Assembly (NCBI GenBank): GCA_036674765.1 | Contig: JARVKI010000026.1 | Span: forward strand, 124,001-188,000 | Reading direction: 5' to 3' | DNA: 64,000 nt | From: Seiridium cupressi | Lineage: Eukaryota; Ascomycota; Sordariomycetes; Amphisphaeriales; Sporocadaceae | In this document: one piece after another, positions 23,984 through 34,925 of the stretch | Layout: every line of letters starts with the position of its first letter | How positions within the stretch are numbered: the stretch's first letter is position 1 | Position numbers and translations under genes: made by a program | The notes under the pieces: model-generated | The model's input: only the letters and a program-made list of their open reading frames with translations | Database searches by the model: none | Told to the model about the DNA's origin: nothing

Positions 23984-25654
23984 ACAGGCTCCTGCCAGTC
24001 TTCGGTACAACCAACCCCGTCCACCCAATGGAGATGACGTTACTCGGACCATCGAGTTTTCCCTTTCTTCTGGCATTGCATGTCATGATGATACCCTTTA
24101 GTTACTATTCTTTTCTGCTCCGCCTAAAATATTCCAGCTACAGCGTGCAAACACTGCACTAATCTTTCATATCCCCCAGGTGGATCTTTCAAGCATTGCA
24201 TGGCCGCGGCGTCGAGTTTTACTTTATTCTGGAGAACATCCTCTCAAACTTCTCATTTCTCCAAGCATTTGATGGCGAACTGGCGGTTCGATTTCATACA
24301 TTCGCTACCTAGTCTAGTCTAGTCTTGGGCGCTGCATTGTTGGTTTTCGTGGAGTCCTTGGACTATGTGTTTCCGGTGTTTTTATTGAGCACGATCACAC
24401 GATGCCGGTCGAAGGCGAACGAAAGAGGAAGTAGACGATGTAGATATATAAGCATCGTACATGTGTAGAGTTGTATTTTACATGAAAGGTATGACATATG
24501 AAAAAGGTACATAATGAGATGTTGAAAATCAGTCAATGGTCATCATGGTGATGTGCTTCCATTCTAATCAGTGATCTACTGCTTCATTATACTCGGTAGC
24601 TTGCTTTACTTGCAACGACGATCTAGTGGTATCGCGTAAACTATTCTGTGAACATTCCACAAGATAGGTTGACCTAGGAAAAGACTCGAGGCATGATGTT
24701 ATTTCCATCGAGGTCAACGCAAACGGTAGCATCAACGTGTACCATGGTGTTGGAACAAATCAAATGGCATTAGCTACGAGATCAGAACAACTAAGCATCC
24801 CAATTCTTCTTAGTTGTTCGTACCGGGGACTTGAACTCTGATCATTCCCACCAGTAAGTACGACATGGCTCGATTCGAAGCCGTTTCCCCGCCTTACCAC
24901 CGCTCGATGCTCAACTAAAACTGAATGGAGCGCGGATAGAGCGTTGAAAGGCTGTCCGCCGATGTGTGTGGGTTCGCCTGGTAATGCGCGCTGTGTAGAC
25001 AGAAGCAAGATTTACTATCTGAACACTCAGTAGTATTACTCAGGGACTTCGAAACTTTGTTTGGACCAACAATCGGCGCGTACGTGATTGCTTGCTTATA
25101 ATAGACAGTTATAGGATCATAAATTGGGGGATGGGCTCATACGATGTCTTGACTTGACCTTGGCTTTCGTATCAGGCGGTCGGCGTGATGAGTATTCACA
25201 CAAAGGCTGCAATTTCTCCCAAGTCCGCCAAGTATGGAAATGACAAACCCTCGAGCTAACTGCTGACTGTGGTGCAGTATGGATTTGATGTAGTACAATG
25301 CCCATTACATGCACATTGCAGTTACTTCAGATGCGACAGGGATCTCACTGACAGCTTGGGAGACCCCCACCTGCTAACTGAGGTTGTTTTTCCAGTGGGT
25401 TGTCACAGAACAAACTCGCCGCCTGTGACCTAGCCACAGCTCAAGGAATGCAACCACGGGAGTCGCGAGCTTAACGCCACAGCCATTTTAGTGTTCAACG
25501 CGCTGCGCTTCTGCGAACAATCAGCATTACTTCACCAGTGACACGTCTCACCTGCCCAAACACAGGGGGCGCAACCCATTGTGATTCTGCCATTATTTCC
25601 AGACAGCCTCCAACCAGAAAACTCACAATAGACGCGCTCATCCACTCGACTGCA
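23984..25654. other. Intergenic region
   Basis: About 1.7 kb downstream of DBF4 and upstream of the 2EXR gene. Only short frames without domains. A T-loop-like segment near 24820 on the minus strand does not pair into a tRNA. The last about 150 bases are the probable promoter and leader of the next gene. Confidence 0.45.
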
Positions 25655-27466
25655 ATGGCAAAAGCCGATTCCGACCCTGGCCATCCTGGCTCGGATGGCG
25701 AATCTGAGATAGATGTGGCTGAGGAGATTGACGATGCTCAAGATCTAGAAGAGTCAAGCGCGGATGAAATCAACGAGTTCCTGGACATAGAGGCTGTGGA
25801 GTCCGGTCCCGATGACAACGACGTTGAGCATTCTTTTCCTCAATTTCGTCGCCTACCCATCGAGCTACGCTATCACATCTGGTACTTCTTTGATCCTTAC
25901 ATGCGGGCGCCAGCCCGTGTCTTTAATTTTCAATTGGTCAAGACCAGATACGACAAACCACTTTCAGTCTGGCCCGGCGCAACATTAACGCAGCAGATAA
26001 CGCCGGCAAAGACCATGTTGAGCGTCCATCGCGAGAGCCGTGCATTAGCCTCAAAGTTCTACCCAGATACTGCAGCACTTGGGGGTGAAACGATCCCCGT
26101 CCATAAGGCTCGGGACATATTCAGATTTGAAGGCCCCTGGCAAGAGGAACTTGGTTCTCATCAGGATGGGTCAATCGCCAGTATACTGAAAAGAGTCAGG
26201 CAGGTTGCTCTTGATAGGGGTGATGCAGACCAATACGACGATGAGGATATAACACAACTCATTAGCAACTCAACTTTCGCAGACCTCCCGGACTTGGAGA
26301 CCATCTACCTTTGTCATAGCGCTTCAGAGTGTCGAACAGAGGATATCCAATGGAGTGTCCTGGACTCTACTCACAAATTCTATCTCAGGACTGAACAGGA
26401 GCAATCGGGGGTAGGCGAAGACCTTCAGTACATGTACTGTTGGCCTAGTATTACAAATGAAGTCGAAGAATCGGAAACCATCAGGCCGTTTAAGAATGAT
26501 CCCGAAAGAGAGTACAGTGGTCCAGGCCCCCAAGCCTTCCAAACAGCCAACGGCAAGAATGTCTTCGACATGATTGAGTTCGCATTCGATTCAGGCCTCA
26601 TTGATTTTTATGACATCCGAGAAGCTGTCTTCGCGGGTAATATTGCCAATCACGAATTTTCCGATGGGGAGACGGCCTCTGATTCAGAGGAGAATGAGTA
26701 TGGAAGTGAGGGTATCGACGATGCAACCATCGACGATGATAGCGGGGGAAGTGACAGTGAAGACGACTTGGCAGTACAGCGATCATCGCCACAGGAACCG
26801 GAGTCTGAATTCAGAGGCTTCTCCCCACTGGAAGCAGAGGCAGAAGGTTTTGCGGACCTATTGGAACCTGTCGGTACAGGTTTCTCGAGTGTTGAGCCAG
26901 AATCACCAAAAGACGCGGGCGAAAATGAATCGGACTCCGACAATGTTCTTACCCGAAAGACCACGCGCAGAAAACGACACATTATGACAGACTCGGACGA
27001 CGACGAAGGCTCTGTCTCTCCAGACGTACCCAATACGCGCCACCGCCAAAAACGCATTGTGCTTTCTGACTCAGAAGATGAGGAGCTCGCCACTGTTGCG
27101 ACTGCCCCTCGGTCACGAAAATCCGCAACCTTGGAAGAATCGAGCAGTGACAGTCGATCGGATACAGGCGATGATGAAAGGAGCTCAGATGATTCTGATG
27201 GGTCTGATGATGAACTTGAGGAGCCGAAAAAAATGTCGCTTGCCGAGAGACTCGGGGCTTTCCGTGCAGCAGTTCCTGCAGGTGAAGTCGAATCAGCTTC
27301 CGATGCCGAATATGACGAGTTTAACGACGAAGGCGAAGATGACTACGGACAAGGTGGCTATGGTGCGTTCGAGGACGACGAAGAAGGTGACGACCCATCG
27401 GAAAATGACAATCTCATCATGGATATGGCCGAAGAAGGATTAGAGAGTGACGACGAGGGTTGGTAA
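25655..27466 (+). CDS. 2EXR-domain protein with long acidic Ser/Asp tail
   Basis: Single exon, 603 aa from the first ATG at 25655; the frame is open a little further upstream but only on a GTG. An acidic N-terminus precedes a 2EXR/F-box-like domain at about residues 60-250, beginning FPQFRRLPIELRYHIWYFF and including MLSVHRESRALASKFY, the usual core of this fungal family. From about residue 350 the chain is dominated by Ser-Asp-Glu clusters (SDSED-type, likely casein-kinase-2 sites) with short basic islands (KTTRRKRHI, RHRQKRIVLSDSEDE) and ends in a Gly/acidic segment. This composition is typical of nuclear or chromatin-linked proteins. The biochemical role of 2EXR proteins is unknown; the leucine-rich start suggests a protein-interaction module. 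Confidence 0.85.
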   Translation: MAKADSDPGHPGSDGESEIDVAEEIDDAQDLEESSADEINEFLDIEAVESGPDDNDVEHSFPQFRRLPIELRYHIWYFFDPYMRAPARVFNFQLVKTRYDKPLSVWPGATLTQQITPAKTMLSVHRESRALASKFYPDTAALGGETIPVHKARDIFRFEGPWQEELGSHQDGSIASILKRVRQVALDRGDADQYDDEDITQLISNSTFADLPDLETIYLCHSASECRTEDIQWSVLDSTHKFYLRTEQEQSGVGEDLQYMYCWPSITNEVEESETIRPFKNDPEREYSGPGPQAFQTANGKNVFDMIEFAFDSGLIDFYDIREAVFAGNIANHEFSDGETASDSEENEYGSEGIDDATIDDDSGGSDSEDDLAVQRSSPQEPESEFRGFSPLEAEAEGFADLLEPVGTGFSSVEPESPKDAGENESDSDNVLTRKTTRRKRHIMTDSDDDEGSVSPDVPNTRHRQKRIVLSDSEDEELATVATAPRSRKSATLEESSSDSRSDTGDDERSSDDSDGSDDELEEPKKMSLAERLGAFRAAVPAGEVESASDAEYDEFNDEGEDDYGQGGYGAFEDDEEGDDPSENDNLIMDMAEEGLESDDEGW

Positions 27467-28554
27467 GCTCTTGATCATTAGCGTGGCGTTGGATTTAGGA
27501 ACATGTCGGATTGATGGGCTTGAACATCACGGTAATGCGGCATGCAGAACGGTGCCAGACACTTTAGGCTTGATAAAACCATTTACAGGCACTAGTCAAC
27601 AATGCCGCCACTTGGTTGCGATGAACAAATGATCAGAGTTCTATTCGCCTCCCCAATTGTTTTTGTTAGCCACCATTTGCGTAAGTGAACGCCAGGCGTC
27701 CCCGTTGGCATCGTAGCCTCGTAGCCTCGAGGCCGTGATATGCGTCTACCACCCCGTGCCGGAAGCCGAAACTCAAAGCCATCAAGGTCTCATCTGACGT
27801 CGGTGACCGCTGGAACTGCGCCAATCAGAAGCGCAGGAGATGCGCGGAGCATCTCCATGATGAGCGTGAACGCCCGCATGCTCTGTGGCTTTTGGCTTTG
27901 GAATGGTCTCTCCACCATGGTGCACAAATCTTTGGAGCCAAACGGAGTTAGTGTTAATGATTCGGGGTTGTAACCATATTGACTTTACGAAGTTGCGCTG
28001 CTGATCGATCGATACAACAGCAAAGGTACTCTTCTCGCAGCACTCAAGGATGATTCCCTCTCCAACTGCCATAACGCATGATATGTAATCAACACAAGAT
28101 TTATACACCCATGAATAGTCTCAGTGCCTTGGATTACATCTGAATATCCGTTCAAAGTTGTTCTGAACTATATGTCTTAAACCCATAAATGCAAAGGATA
28201 ACAAGTTCTCGAATGATAGGTCTGATGATTTCGTCTTAGGTACTTGGCGAAAGCTTGTATCCGTGCCAAAAGACATGGGGGCTGATCGCGTGAGCAACCA
28301 AGAGCATTGGTCTTTGAATAGCTGCTGTGGCAATAGACGATGAAGATCAGGCCACTCTGCACCCGAAATTTCCCTCGGCAGCGCCTACCACCATATGATT
28401 GCACGGTCCTCGGCGCAGCTCGTTCTTTCAATATTGGGCAGTTCGTATACACTTTCACACCGGAACCAGGCTAACCTTCGCATTACGTGGATATCTCGGC
28501 GAGGTTTGCTTCTCACTCTGAACATTCGATCCATCCGCCCTCCAGCTCGGACTC
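27467..28554. other. Intergenic region
   Basis: About 1.1 kb. Short frames only. The tandem ATCGTAGCCTCGTAGCCTCG at about 27709-27728 is a small local duplication. No gene or RNA recognised. Confidence 0.4.
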
Positions 28555-30009
28555 ATGTCAAGCACCAAGTTGCCTGGGTGGGATGACCCTGATGAGAACA
28601 GGGGCAACGAAATTCTTGGCGCCGTAGCGACAACCACCTTACTTGCGTTCATAACGGTTTGCGGAAGAGTGTATGTGCGCCTGAGGATGGTACACATGTT
28701 CGGAGCAGATGTATGGCTTTGCGTACACCAATAACTGTTCCGGATGCTGACTCCGACTCCTTCTAGGACTGGGTCATGATATCAGCAATGGTAGGGGGGC
28801 TTCTTTGATTATGTCGTCGTTATGGAAGCTGACCGAACTGGTGGAAGACCCTTTCGCTCGCCGGTCTTGGCATCGTGATACCCGAAGTGATGAACGGCGC
28901 TGGCCGCCATACCGCCTACCTCGACCCCGAAATGAATAGGTTCGGCCTGAAGCTCAATTTTTTCACTCAACCCATCTATGTCTGGGCGATTCCGCTCGTG
29001 AAGGTGTCCGTGGGACTCTTCTTGATGAAGATTTCCCCGAATCTTCTGTATCGTCGCATCCTGCAGGGTATCATACTATTTCTGATGGTATACACCTTCG
29101 CTTCTTTCTTGACCTTGGTTCTACACTGCCAGGACCTCTCCGCGCTGTGGGACAATAGGGTGCAAACGTACTGTTGGCCAAATGAGACCATAGTAGCCTT
29201 GGGCTATTCGTACTCGAGTAAGTTCGCAGCATGACGCTTTACAACGTTCAGGGATAGAGCTGAAATTTTGTGTAGCTATCAATATTGTTACGGATCTGTT
29301 CTTTGCGCTCATCCCAATACCGATGCTCTGGGATATCCAGATCGATCGTCGCACTAAGGCTTCCCTGATCTGCATCTTGGGCCTTGGTATCTTGTATGAA
29401 TATTCAAGATTACGATTCGTTCTACGGTAAGACAATACTGACATTTAACCAGTGCTACTGCTGCTGGTATCATCAAGTTCGCATATCTCTCGAATTATGG
29501 AAAAAATGGAGACTTCCTGTGGGATTCCACTAACCTGACTATCTGGTTCGCGTTAGTACTCATCGTCCCATTTTTGGGGGTACCTACCTCGCTGACTTTC
29601 AAGGATTTGAAGTATCGAGCTCAACATCGGGATTATCGCAGCCTGTCTACCTTGTCTCAAGCCGGTGTTCAGGTACGCCTTCAAAGGCACCTCGCGACGG
29701 TACAATTCCGAGAACCAGACGAACAGCTACAAGTTGCGCACCTTCGGCTCCGGATCAGGACCTGGGCCAACGGATGGCCGTTCGTTTGTCACGACACAGA
29801 TTGGAGCACGAACTGCGAGCTTTATACAGGGCATGGGCGACGAGAGTCAAGAGAACATACTGATAGGAGCAAACCTGGCGCCGGACGCCATTACCAAGAC
29901 GACTGTGGTCGTTATTGACAGATCAGACTTGGGGGACCAGCCGGAATCGTCGGGATGGCAGAGGAAGAATGATGCTAACGACCAAGGGATAGTGGATGAC
30001 TGGGTCTGA
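28555..30009 (+). CDS. Fungal rhodopsin-like (SAT4/PTH11-type) seven-helix membrane protein
   Basis: Six exons, 28555-28710, 28767-28790, 28848-29217, 29276-29393, 29453-29551 and 29613-30009, give 387 aa with all phases closing; exon 2 is only 24 nt. The order of conserved segments is that of the fungal rhodopsin-domain family: FGADDWVMISAM, IPEVMNGAGRHTAYLD, VKVSVGLFLMKI, the INIVTDLFFALIPIPMLW helix, RRTKASLICILGLG, IIKFAYL and the final ELNIGIIAACLPCLKPVF helix. Seven hydrophobic segments are evident, followed by a polar Ser/Thr/Gly cytosolic tail of about 110 residues. Related proteins sit in the plasma membrane and are thought to act as receptors or to support secondary metabolism; the ligand is unknown. 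No cluster partner is adjacent. Confidence 0.9.
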
Positions 30010-30541
30010 TACTCGTGTTGCTGTACTGCATGGTCAGCGTTTTTCACGAATTCGGTCTCTGCCTAATACCTTATATTCATGTGTTCGACATTTCCAGGAC
30101 TATAGCCCTTAATCTACGACGGGACGAAACGCTGTGCGCGATGTTGGAGCAAGCAAGTCATCAGTTCGATATGTCTAGCTGAAAGGGCCCAGAGACCCAT
30201 GACAAGAAAGACTGGTGCGGAGATACCCAACACTACGAGTTCGACTATTTAAATATAAAAAAAAGGGAAAATGAAATAAAACTCCCCGATTCGGGCAAAG
30301 TCATGTGCCTGATTTTCAGGACGCCGACACAATCCATTATCTCTACTACTCTCCGTGAGATGCCGAGGCTGTTCCATGATGAATGCCCATGGATCATAGG
30401 GATCCATCCGATTAGACCCGAGTTGGCGGGGCAAGCTTCAATTGATGCATAACAACTGCACAGCTGCGTCATATCCCCTTTGCCGGCTCGCTCACTACAA
30501 CGTTGCCACAGAATCTGCAGTAATTCCTGAAGAGTTGCACC
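30010..30541. other. Intergenic region
   Basis: About 530 bp separating the 3' end of the rhodopsin-like gene from the thioesterase ATG. It contains an A-rich run near 30251-30275. No gene seen. Confidence 0.4.
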
Positions 30542-32031
30542 ATGATGGCGAGTAGAAGCAAGCCGCTACGAACGATTTTTACCTCCACGCGACAAGCCAT
30601 TCGGGTGCCTCAGACGTGCCGACAACAGGCTCAGACGCGATGTATACATTCGACGCCGTCGCGACGGACTGACGGCGTCTTCAGAGGCCTCACGGACGGC
30701 CGACTACCAACACCATGGATAGAAGCATGGAGAAAACAGCAGGAAGGGAAAAGCACAGCCGCTTCCGAGGCCAGGCCGCAGGAGCGAGATCTGTCACCAA
30801 AGAAGATGAGCGATAGCTACCATCGCGTCGTGCTTCCTCTTGGACAAGATCCGTGGCTTTCCGATACATACATCAACTCTTCAGGACATATTCGGTGAGC
30901 TACACCCAGGTTTAGAAGGATCCCGCGATCGCATCTCTAACTTTGTGACCGGCCTGTAGTCTCGGCACAGTGTTCATGGACTTGGACGCCTTATCGGGCG
31001 TTATCGTCTACAAGCATACCGGCCCTGGCGTCACGACGGTAACTGCTGCGTTGGACCGAATCACGATTGCCCATCCCCTGACCGAAATATGCGATTTAGA
31101 GTACAGCGGACAAGTAACGTACGCCTCGGGCAGGAGTAGTGTGGAAATCACATGCAAGGTGGCTAGGGCACGACCGGAAGGAGAGCCGAGCCGACCAGAG
31201 GATGAATTGCTTACCTGCACATTCACCATGGTTGCTCTGGATCCTGAGACAAAGAAACCCGTCAATATTCCGCCGCTCGAGTGTACGACACCGGAGGAAG
31301 AGAAGATCTACAATGCCGGGGAAGCGAAGTCGTTGGCGAAGAAGAACAACCGAAAAATCTCCTTGCTAGAGACCGAGCCCGATGACCCAGAGTCGGCCTT
31401 GATACACAACATTTGGCTCAAACAGGTTCAATACCATGATCCTAACGATGAGCTACGCCAGCCATCGAATGTTGTCAAGATGGCCAAGACACAGTTATCA
31501 ACGGCGCAGATTATGCAGCCGCAGTACCGGAATCGGCACCAGACAATGATTTTTGGGGGCTTCCATTTGAAGCAGACCTTCGAGTTGGCGTTTTGTTGCG
31601 CTGCCAATTTTGCCCATGCCCGACCTACGTTCATCAGTGCAGATCCCTGTACTTTTAGAAACCCTGTCCCAGTGGGTAGCGTCTTATACTTGACTGCAAC
31701 AGTGGCCTACACCGACCCGCCACTGCTGGAGGAGGATGGCAGTGAACCGCAACAGAAGGATCCCAAGAACCCGATGACGCGGGTACATATTCGCGTCGAC
31801 AGCAAAGTGAGAGATGTGGAACATGGTAATGCGAGACCGACCGGCCAGTTCAACTACACCTTCGCTGTACCCAAGGACGTAAAGGTCATGCCTGAGAGTT
31901 ACCAAGAGATGATGATGTATGTCGACGCACGGAGACGTGTGAGATTAGGGGATATCCAGTACCGGCAAGAACAGACAGGCTCCGAAGAAAAGCAAAAGCA
32001 GCTGGCCGACGAAGGTAATCTTACAGAGTAA
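30542..32031 (+). CDS. Mitochondrial acyl-CoA thioesterase, ACOT9-like (double hotdog)
   Basis: Two exons, 30542-30894 and 30960-32031 (intron 65 nt), give 474 aa. The first about 40 residues are Arg/Thr/Ser-rich without acids, a probable mitochondrial targeting sequence. The body matches acyl-coenzyme A thioesterase 9: first hotdog with MSDSYHRVVLPLGQD, GTVFMDLDALSGVIVYKH, SVEITCKVAR and TCTFTMVALDP; a linker; and a second hotdog starting MIFGGFHLKQTFELAFCCAA and continuing PVGSVLYLTATVAY. Such enzymes hydrolyse acyl-CoA to free acid and CoA in the matrix and tune CoA and fatty-acid levels. The start is the first of two adjacent ATGs. The acidic tail after ARRRVRLGDIQY is variable in the family. 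Confidence 0.92.
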
Positions 32032-32436
32032 GACGTGGCAATCGTTCGGGAGGATGTTCTTCAAATCAATAATTGCAGCTGAATATTTTGGCCATATATA
32101 TATATATATATATACACTTGCACTAAAGCCCATCTATGAAGTAAAGTTCGGCCGAGCGACTAATAATGATATATGTCTCTCCACCTAGCGAAAGTTGTTG
32201 CCCCTGCTTACGAGTTTGTTGGAGCTGTCCTGGACCTGTGACACATGGGATGATGTCCCACATTTTCCAGCCTTACGCGGACCCCACAAACCTTCGCAAC
32301 CACGAGGCCCATTCATGTTTCTACATAATGTACCTTAAGAAGCCTCGACTACAGTGCGCTGCTTTCGTCTCAAGTCATCTTTCGTCCAGAACCCCTTTAT
32401 ATCCAGAGAGTCTATGATACAAGAAACCTCCTCAAA
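32032..32436. other. Intergenic region between thioesterase and ATG12
   Basis: About 400 bp holding the thioesterase 3' UTR with the AT microsatellite and the ATG12 promoter. No further gene. Confidence 0.5.
32094..32114. repeat. (AT)n microsatellite
   Basis: Uninterrupted AT dinucleotide run of about 21 bases in the 3' region of the thioesterase gene. Confidence 0.95.
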
Positions 32437-32951
32437 ATGGAGTATCCGGACGTTCCAGAACGCAACTCTCCCTCACCCCCGCCGTCCCCAATACTGGACC
32501 GGCCCGCCTCCCCCGAACTCCCGCTCACCATGACAGCCTCAGCGATTCTCACAGCCTTGCCACAGGATGCTAGTTCCGCCCTCGCCAGCGCCGGTGACTT
32601 CGACCAGGAGAAGGTCATCGTGCGCTTCAAAGCCGTCGGCTCGGCCCCTCAGCTGCAGCGCGAGGTCCGCAAGATCAGTGCGACGCAGAAGTTCGAGGCC
32701 GTCGTCTCCCACTTGCGCAAGGCACTGCGTGTCACCCCGTCCGATGGCCTATTTTTGTACGTCAATAGCGCCTTTGCGCCGGCTTTGGACGAGGTCGTGG
32801 GAAACTTGCATAGGGTAGGCTACTATTTTCATTATCGTCCATCGACACCAAAGTCAGGTCACTGATGGAAATCCTGACAATGGCACAGTGCTTTAAAGAC
32901 TCGAGTGATCAACTTATTGTGGTCTATTCTATGACACCCGCTTTCGGATGA
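32437..32951 (+). CDS. ATG12: Autophagy ubiquitin-like protein ATG12
   Basis: Two exons, 32437-32814 and 32889-32951 (intron 74 nt), give 146 aa. A disordered Pro/Ser-rich N-terminus of about 55 residues precedes the ubiquitin fold: [51 protein letters not shown]. The small second exon supplies [20 protein letters not shown], ending in the C-terminal Gly that forms the isopeptide bond with ATG5. The conjugate then drives ATG8 lipidation during autophagosome growth. Exon 2 was recognised from this diagnostic tail although it is too short to stand out alone. Convergent with the PanB gene, with 188 bp between stops. Confidence 0.96.
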
Positions 32952-33139
32952 GCTTATCATCTCCTTCAACGGTTTACGCACGCTCTATGGTATCCTACGA
33001 ACTCCTGCAAGTGCTAACCCAATGGCACGAATGCAAAAGAAACTGCTATGATGCCAAGCAACCGCATCTGTCAACTTCCAAGACACTAAATTCAAATCCA
33101 AGCATCGTCCGCCCAGGGCACAAGCTCGCATGGCCGGCC

Positions 33140-34203
33140 TTATTTCTTGAGAGCGGCTTGAAAGGCACCAAGCTCATCCGAGGATATCGGATACGTATGT
33201 TCAACTGCCGGGTATTGGCGGGCTTTTACCTCAGTCTTGTATGACTCGATAGCCCGGATGTTCTCAGCCCAGACGTTGCCATACTGTTTGACGAACTTGG
33301 GGAGAAAGCGCCCAGGAGGATAGTTTCCGATCATGTCATTCTGCACAAGGACCTGACCGGAGCAGCCATTACCAGCACCGATACCAATAGTCGGTATCGA
33401 AAGCTCTTTAGTGATCAGACTGGCAATTTCCTGAGGCACGGCTTCTAGTACCATGGCAAAAGCGCCGGCATCTTGCACTGCCTTGGCATCCTGGAGAACT
33501 TTCATGGCGCCAGCAGAGGTCTTGCCCTGCACACGAAAGCCCCCAAGAGCGTTCTGACGTTGTGGGGTCAGCCCTATGTGTGCCAAGACTGGAATACCAG
33601 CACTGGTGATTCTATCGATGGTCGGTGCCATTTCTGCACCACCTTCGAGCTTGATGCCATGCACGCGGCCTTCCTTGACATAGCGGATGGCAGTCGCCAA
33701 GGCCTGCTCGGATGATATCTCGTACGAGCCCATGGAGAGATCTCCGACCTTGGCACGTTAACCTACGCCTTAAAGGGAAAAAAAATATGGGATGAGCTTA
33801 CGATGAAAGCACTTTTAGTTGCACGGGCAACAGACCGGCAGTGCATCAACATCTCTTCAACAGTCACCTCACTAGTGTCTTCCATGCCCATGGAAACCAT
33901 GGCAAGGCTGTCACCGACGAGGACAATCTCCATTCCAGCTGTATCGGCAGCAAGAGCGCTGGGAAAGTCGTGCGCAGTCATGACTGTGATGGGTTCATTC
34001 TTTTTATACAAAGACCGAATGGTCCCCAAAGTTACCTTCTTCCTCGGTGGTCCTGTGGGGACACCCATAGGAGAATGTGAGCTCCATCTGTGCTGGTGTT
34101 GTGATGGCAGCGACAGCAAAGGTTTAAGGGCACTCGACAAGGTAGTTGGTCGCGTGCCCCGGTATAGCGATATGGCACATGACTTGAGTAATGTTGGAGG
34201 CAT
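33140..34203 (-). CDS. panB: Ketopantoate hydroxymethyltransferase (PanB)
   Basis: Two exons on the minus strand, 34203-33802 and 33748-33140 (intron 53 nt, GTAAGC..CAAG), give 336 aa. The enzyme adds a hydroxymethyl group from methylene-tetrahydrofolate to alpha-ketoisovalerate, the first committed step to pantothenate and CoA. The N-terminal about 45 residues look like a mitochondrial presequence. PanB signatures follow: ITVMTAHDFPSALAADTAG, VLVGDSLAMVSMG, then VGDLSMGSYE across the splice (two metal-binding Asp), GIKLEGG, HIGLTPQ, AMVLEAVP with the catalytic Glu, and PTIGIGAGNGCSGQVLVQND. The C-terminal part is complete. Confidence 0.96.
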
Positions 34204-34925
34204 GTCTGACTGAGATTGGTAGGAAATTTTGAATAAAAGAATTGAGGAAAGCGTTAATCACCTGTGTGGTATGCACGGGAGAATAACTGACTCGTGGTCA
34301 TTTTTGCGCAGTTCTGCGACTTTTTATTCCATAAGCATGATGGGATTTGCATGCGTAGAATTGAGTCCCCCTGCGGAATCTCTGGTGTTTTTAACAGAAT
34401 GGATCCTACGAGGGTACGTACCTTTCTCCTGAACCCCCTTTTCTGCCGCCACTGACCGCACACGCCACATCTGGACCCAGACCCTGAAGCGTAGGTACAT
34501 TGTACCTGACCTCGGCGACCTTGAGACCATTAAATTTCCCCACAGCTTCTGTTAGATCGCACGGAAGCCTCTACATGCAAGATCATGCTTCTCAATATGC
34601 AGGGCAACACAGCTCCATCGGTGGAGTCGACCTGCCTACAGTCTCTGCAAGTTCCGTTTGAAGCGTTTTGTCGTCGGGCTACGGGTTTATTGATCAATCT
34701 GCACGAAAGCCTCTCTCTTGTGCGACCTCGACGAATCCTATGTGCCCTCTCCTGCTAGATGGGCCCGAACTTGGTCACTCAGCATCCCGACGAGCATCCG
34801 ACGAGCATCCGACGAGCATCCGACGAGCATCCGACGAGCAGCCCGTTGTCGTATCGGGTTGTGACTCCTGTTTCTAATCATATCAAGCATCTCAATAAAT
34901 TTGAATATCACTAGAACGTAGGCCG
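34204..34925. other. Intergenic region with tandem repeat
   Basis: About 720 bp between the start of PanB and the end of the HET frame. It includes the 11-bp tandem array at 34788-34840. No gene recognised. Confidence 0.5.
34788..34840. repeat. 11-bp tandem repeat, about 4.8 copies
   Basis: Unit CGACGAGCATC repeated head to tail four times exactly, then a partial fifth copy. The period of 11 is not a multiple of 3 and no coding frame is supported here, so it is a non-coding minisatellite. Confidence 0.95.

Noticed and set aside
24815..24850. Possible tRNA T-loop (TTCAAGT) on the minus strand
   Set aside because: The flanking bases do not form the T stem.
26598..27093. Long Ser-rich open frames antisense to the 2EXR gene
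   Set aside because: They are mirror frames of the acidic Ser/Asp codons of the real gene.
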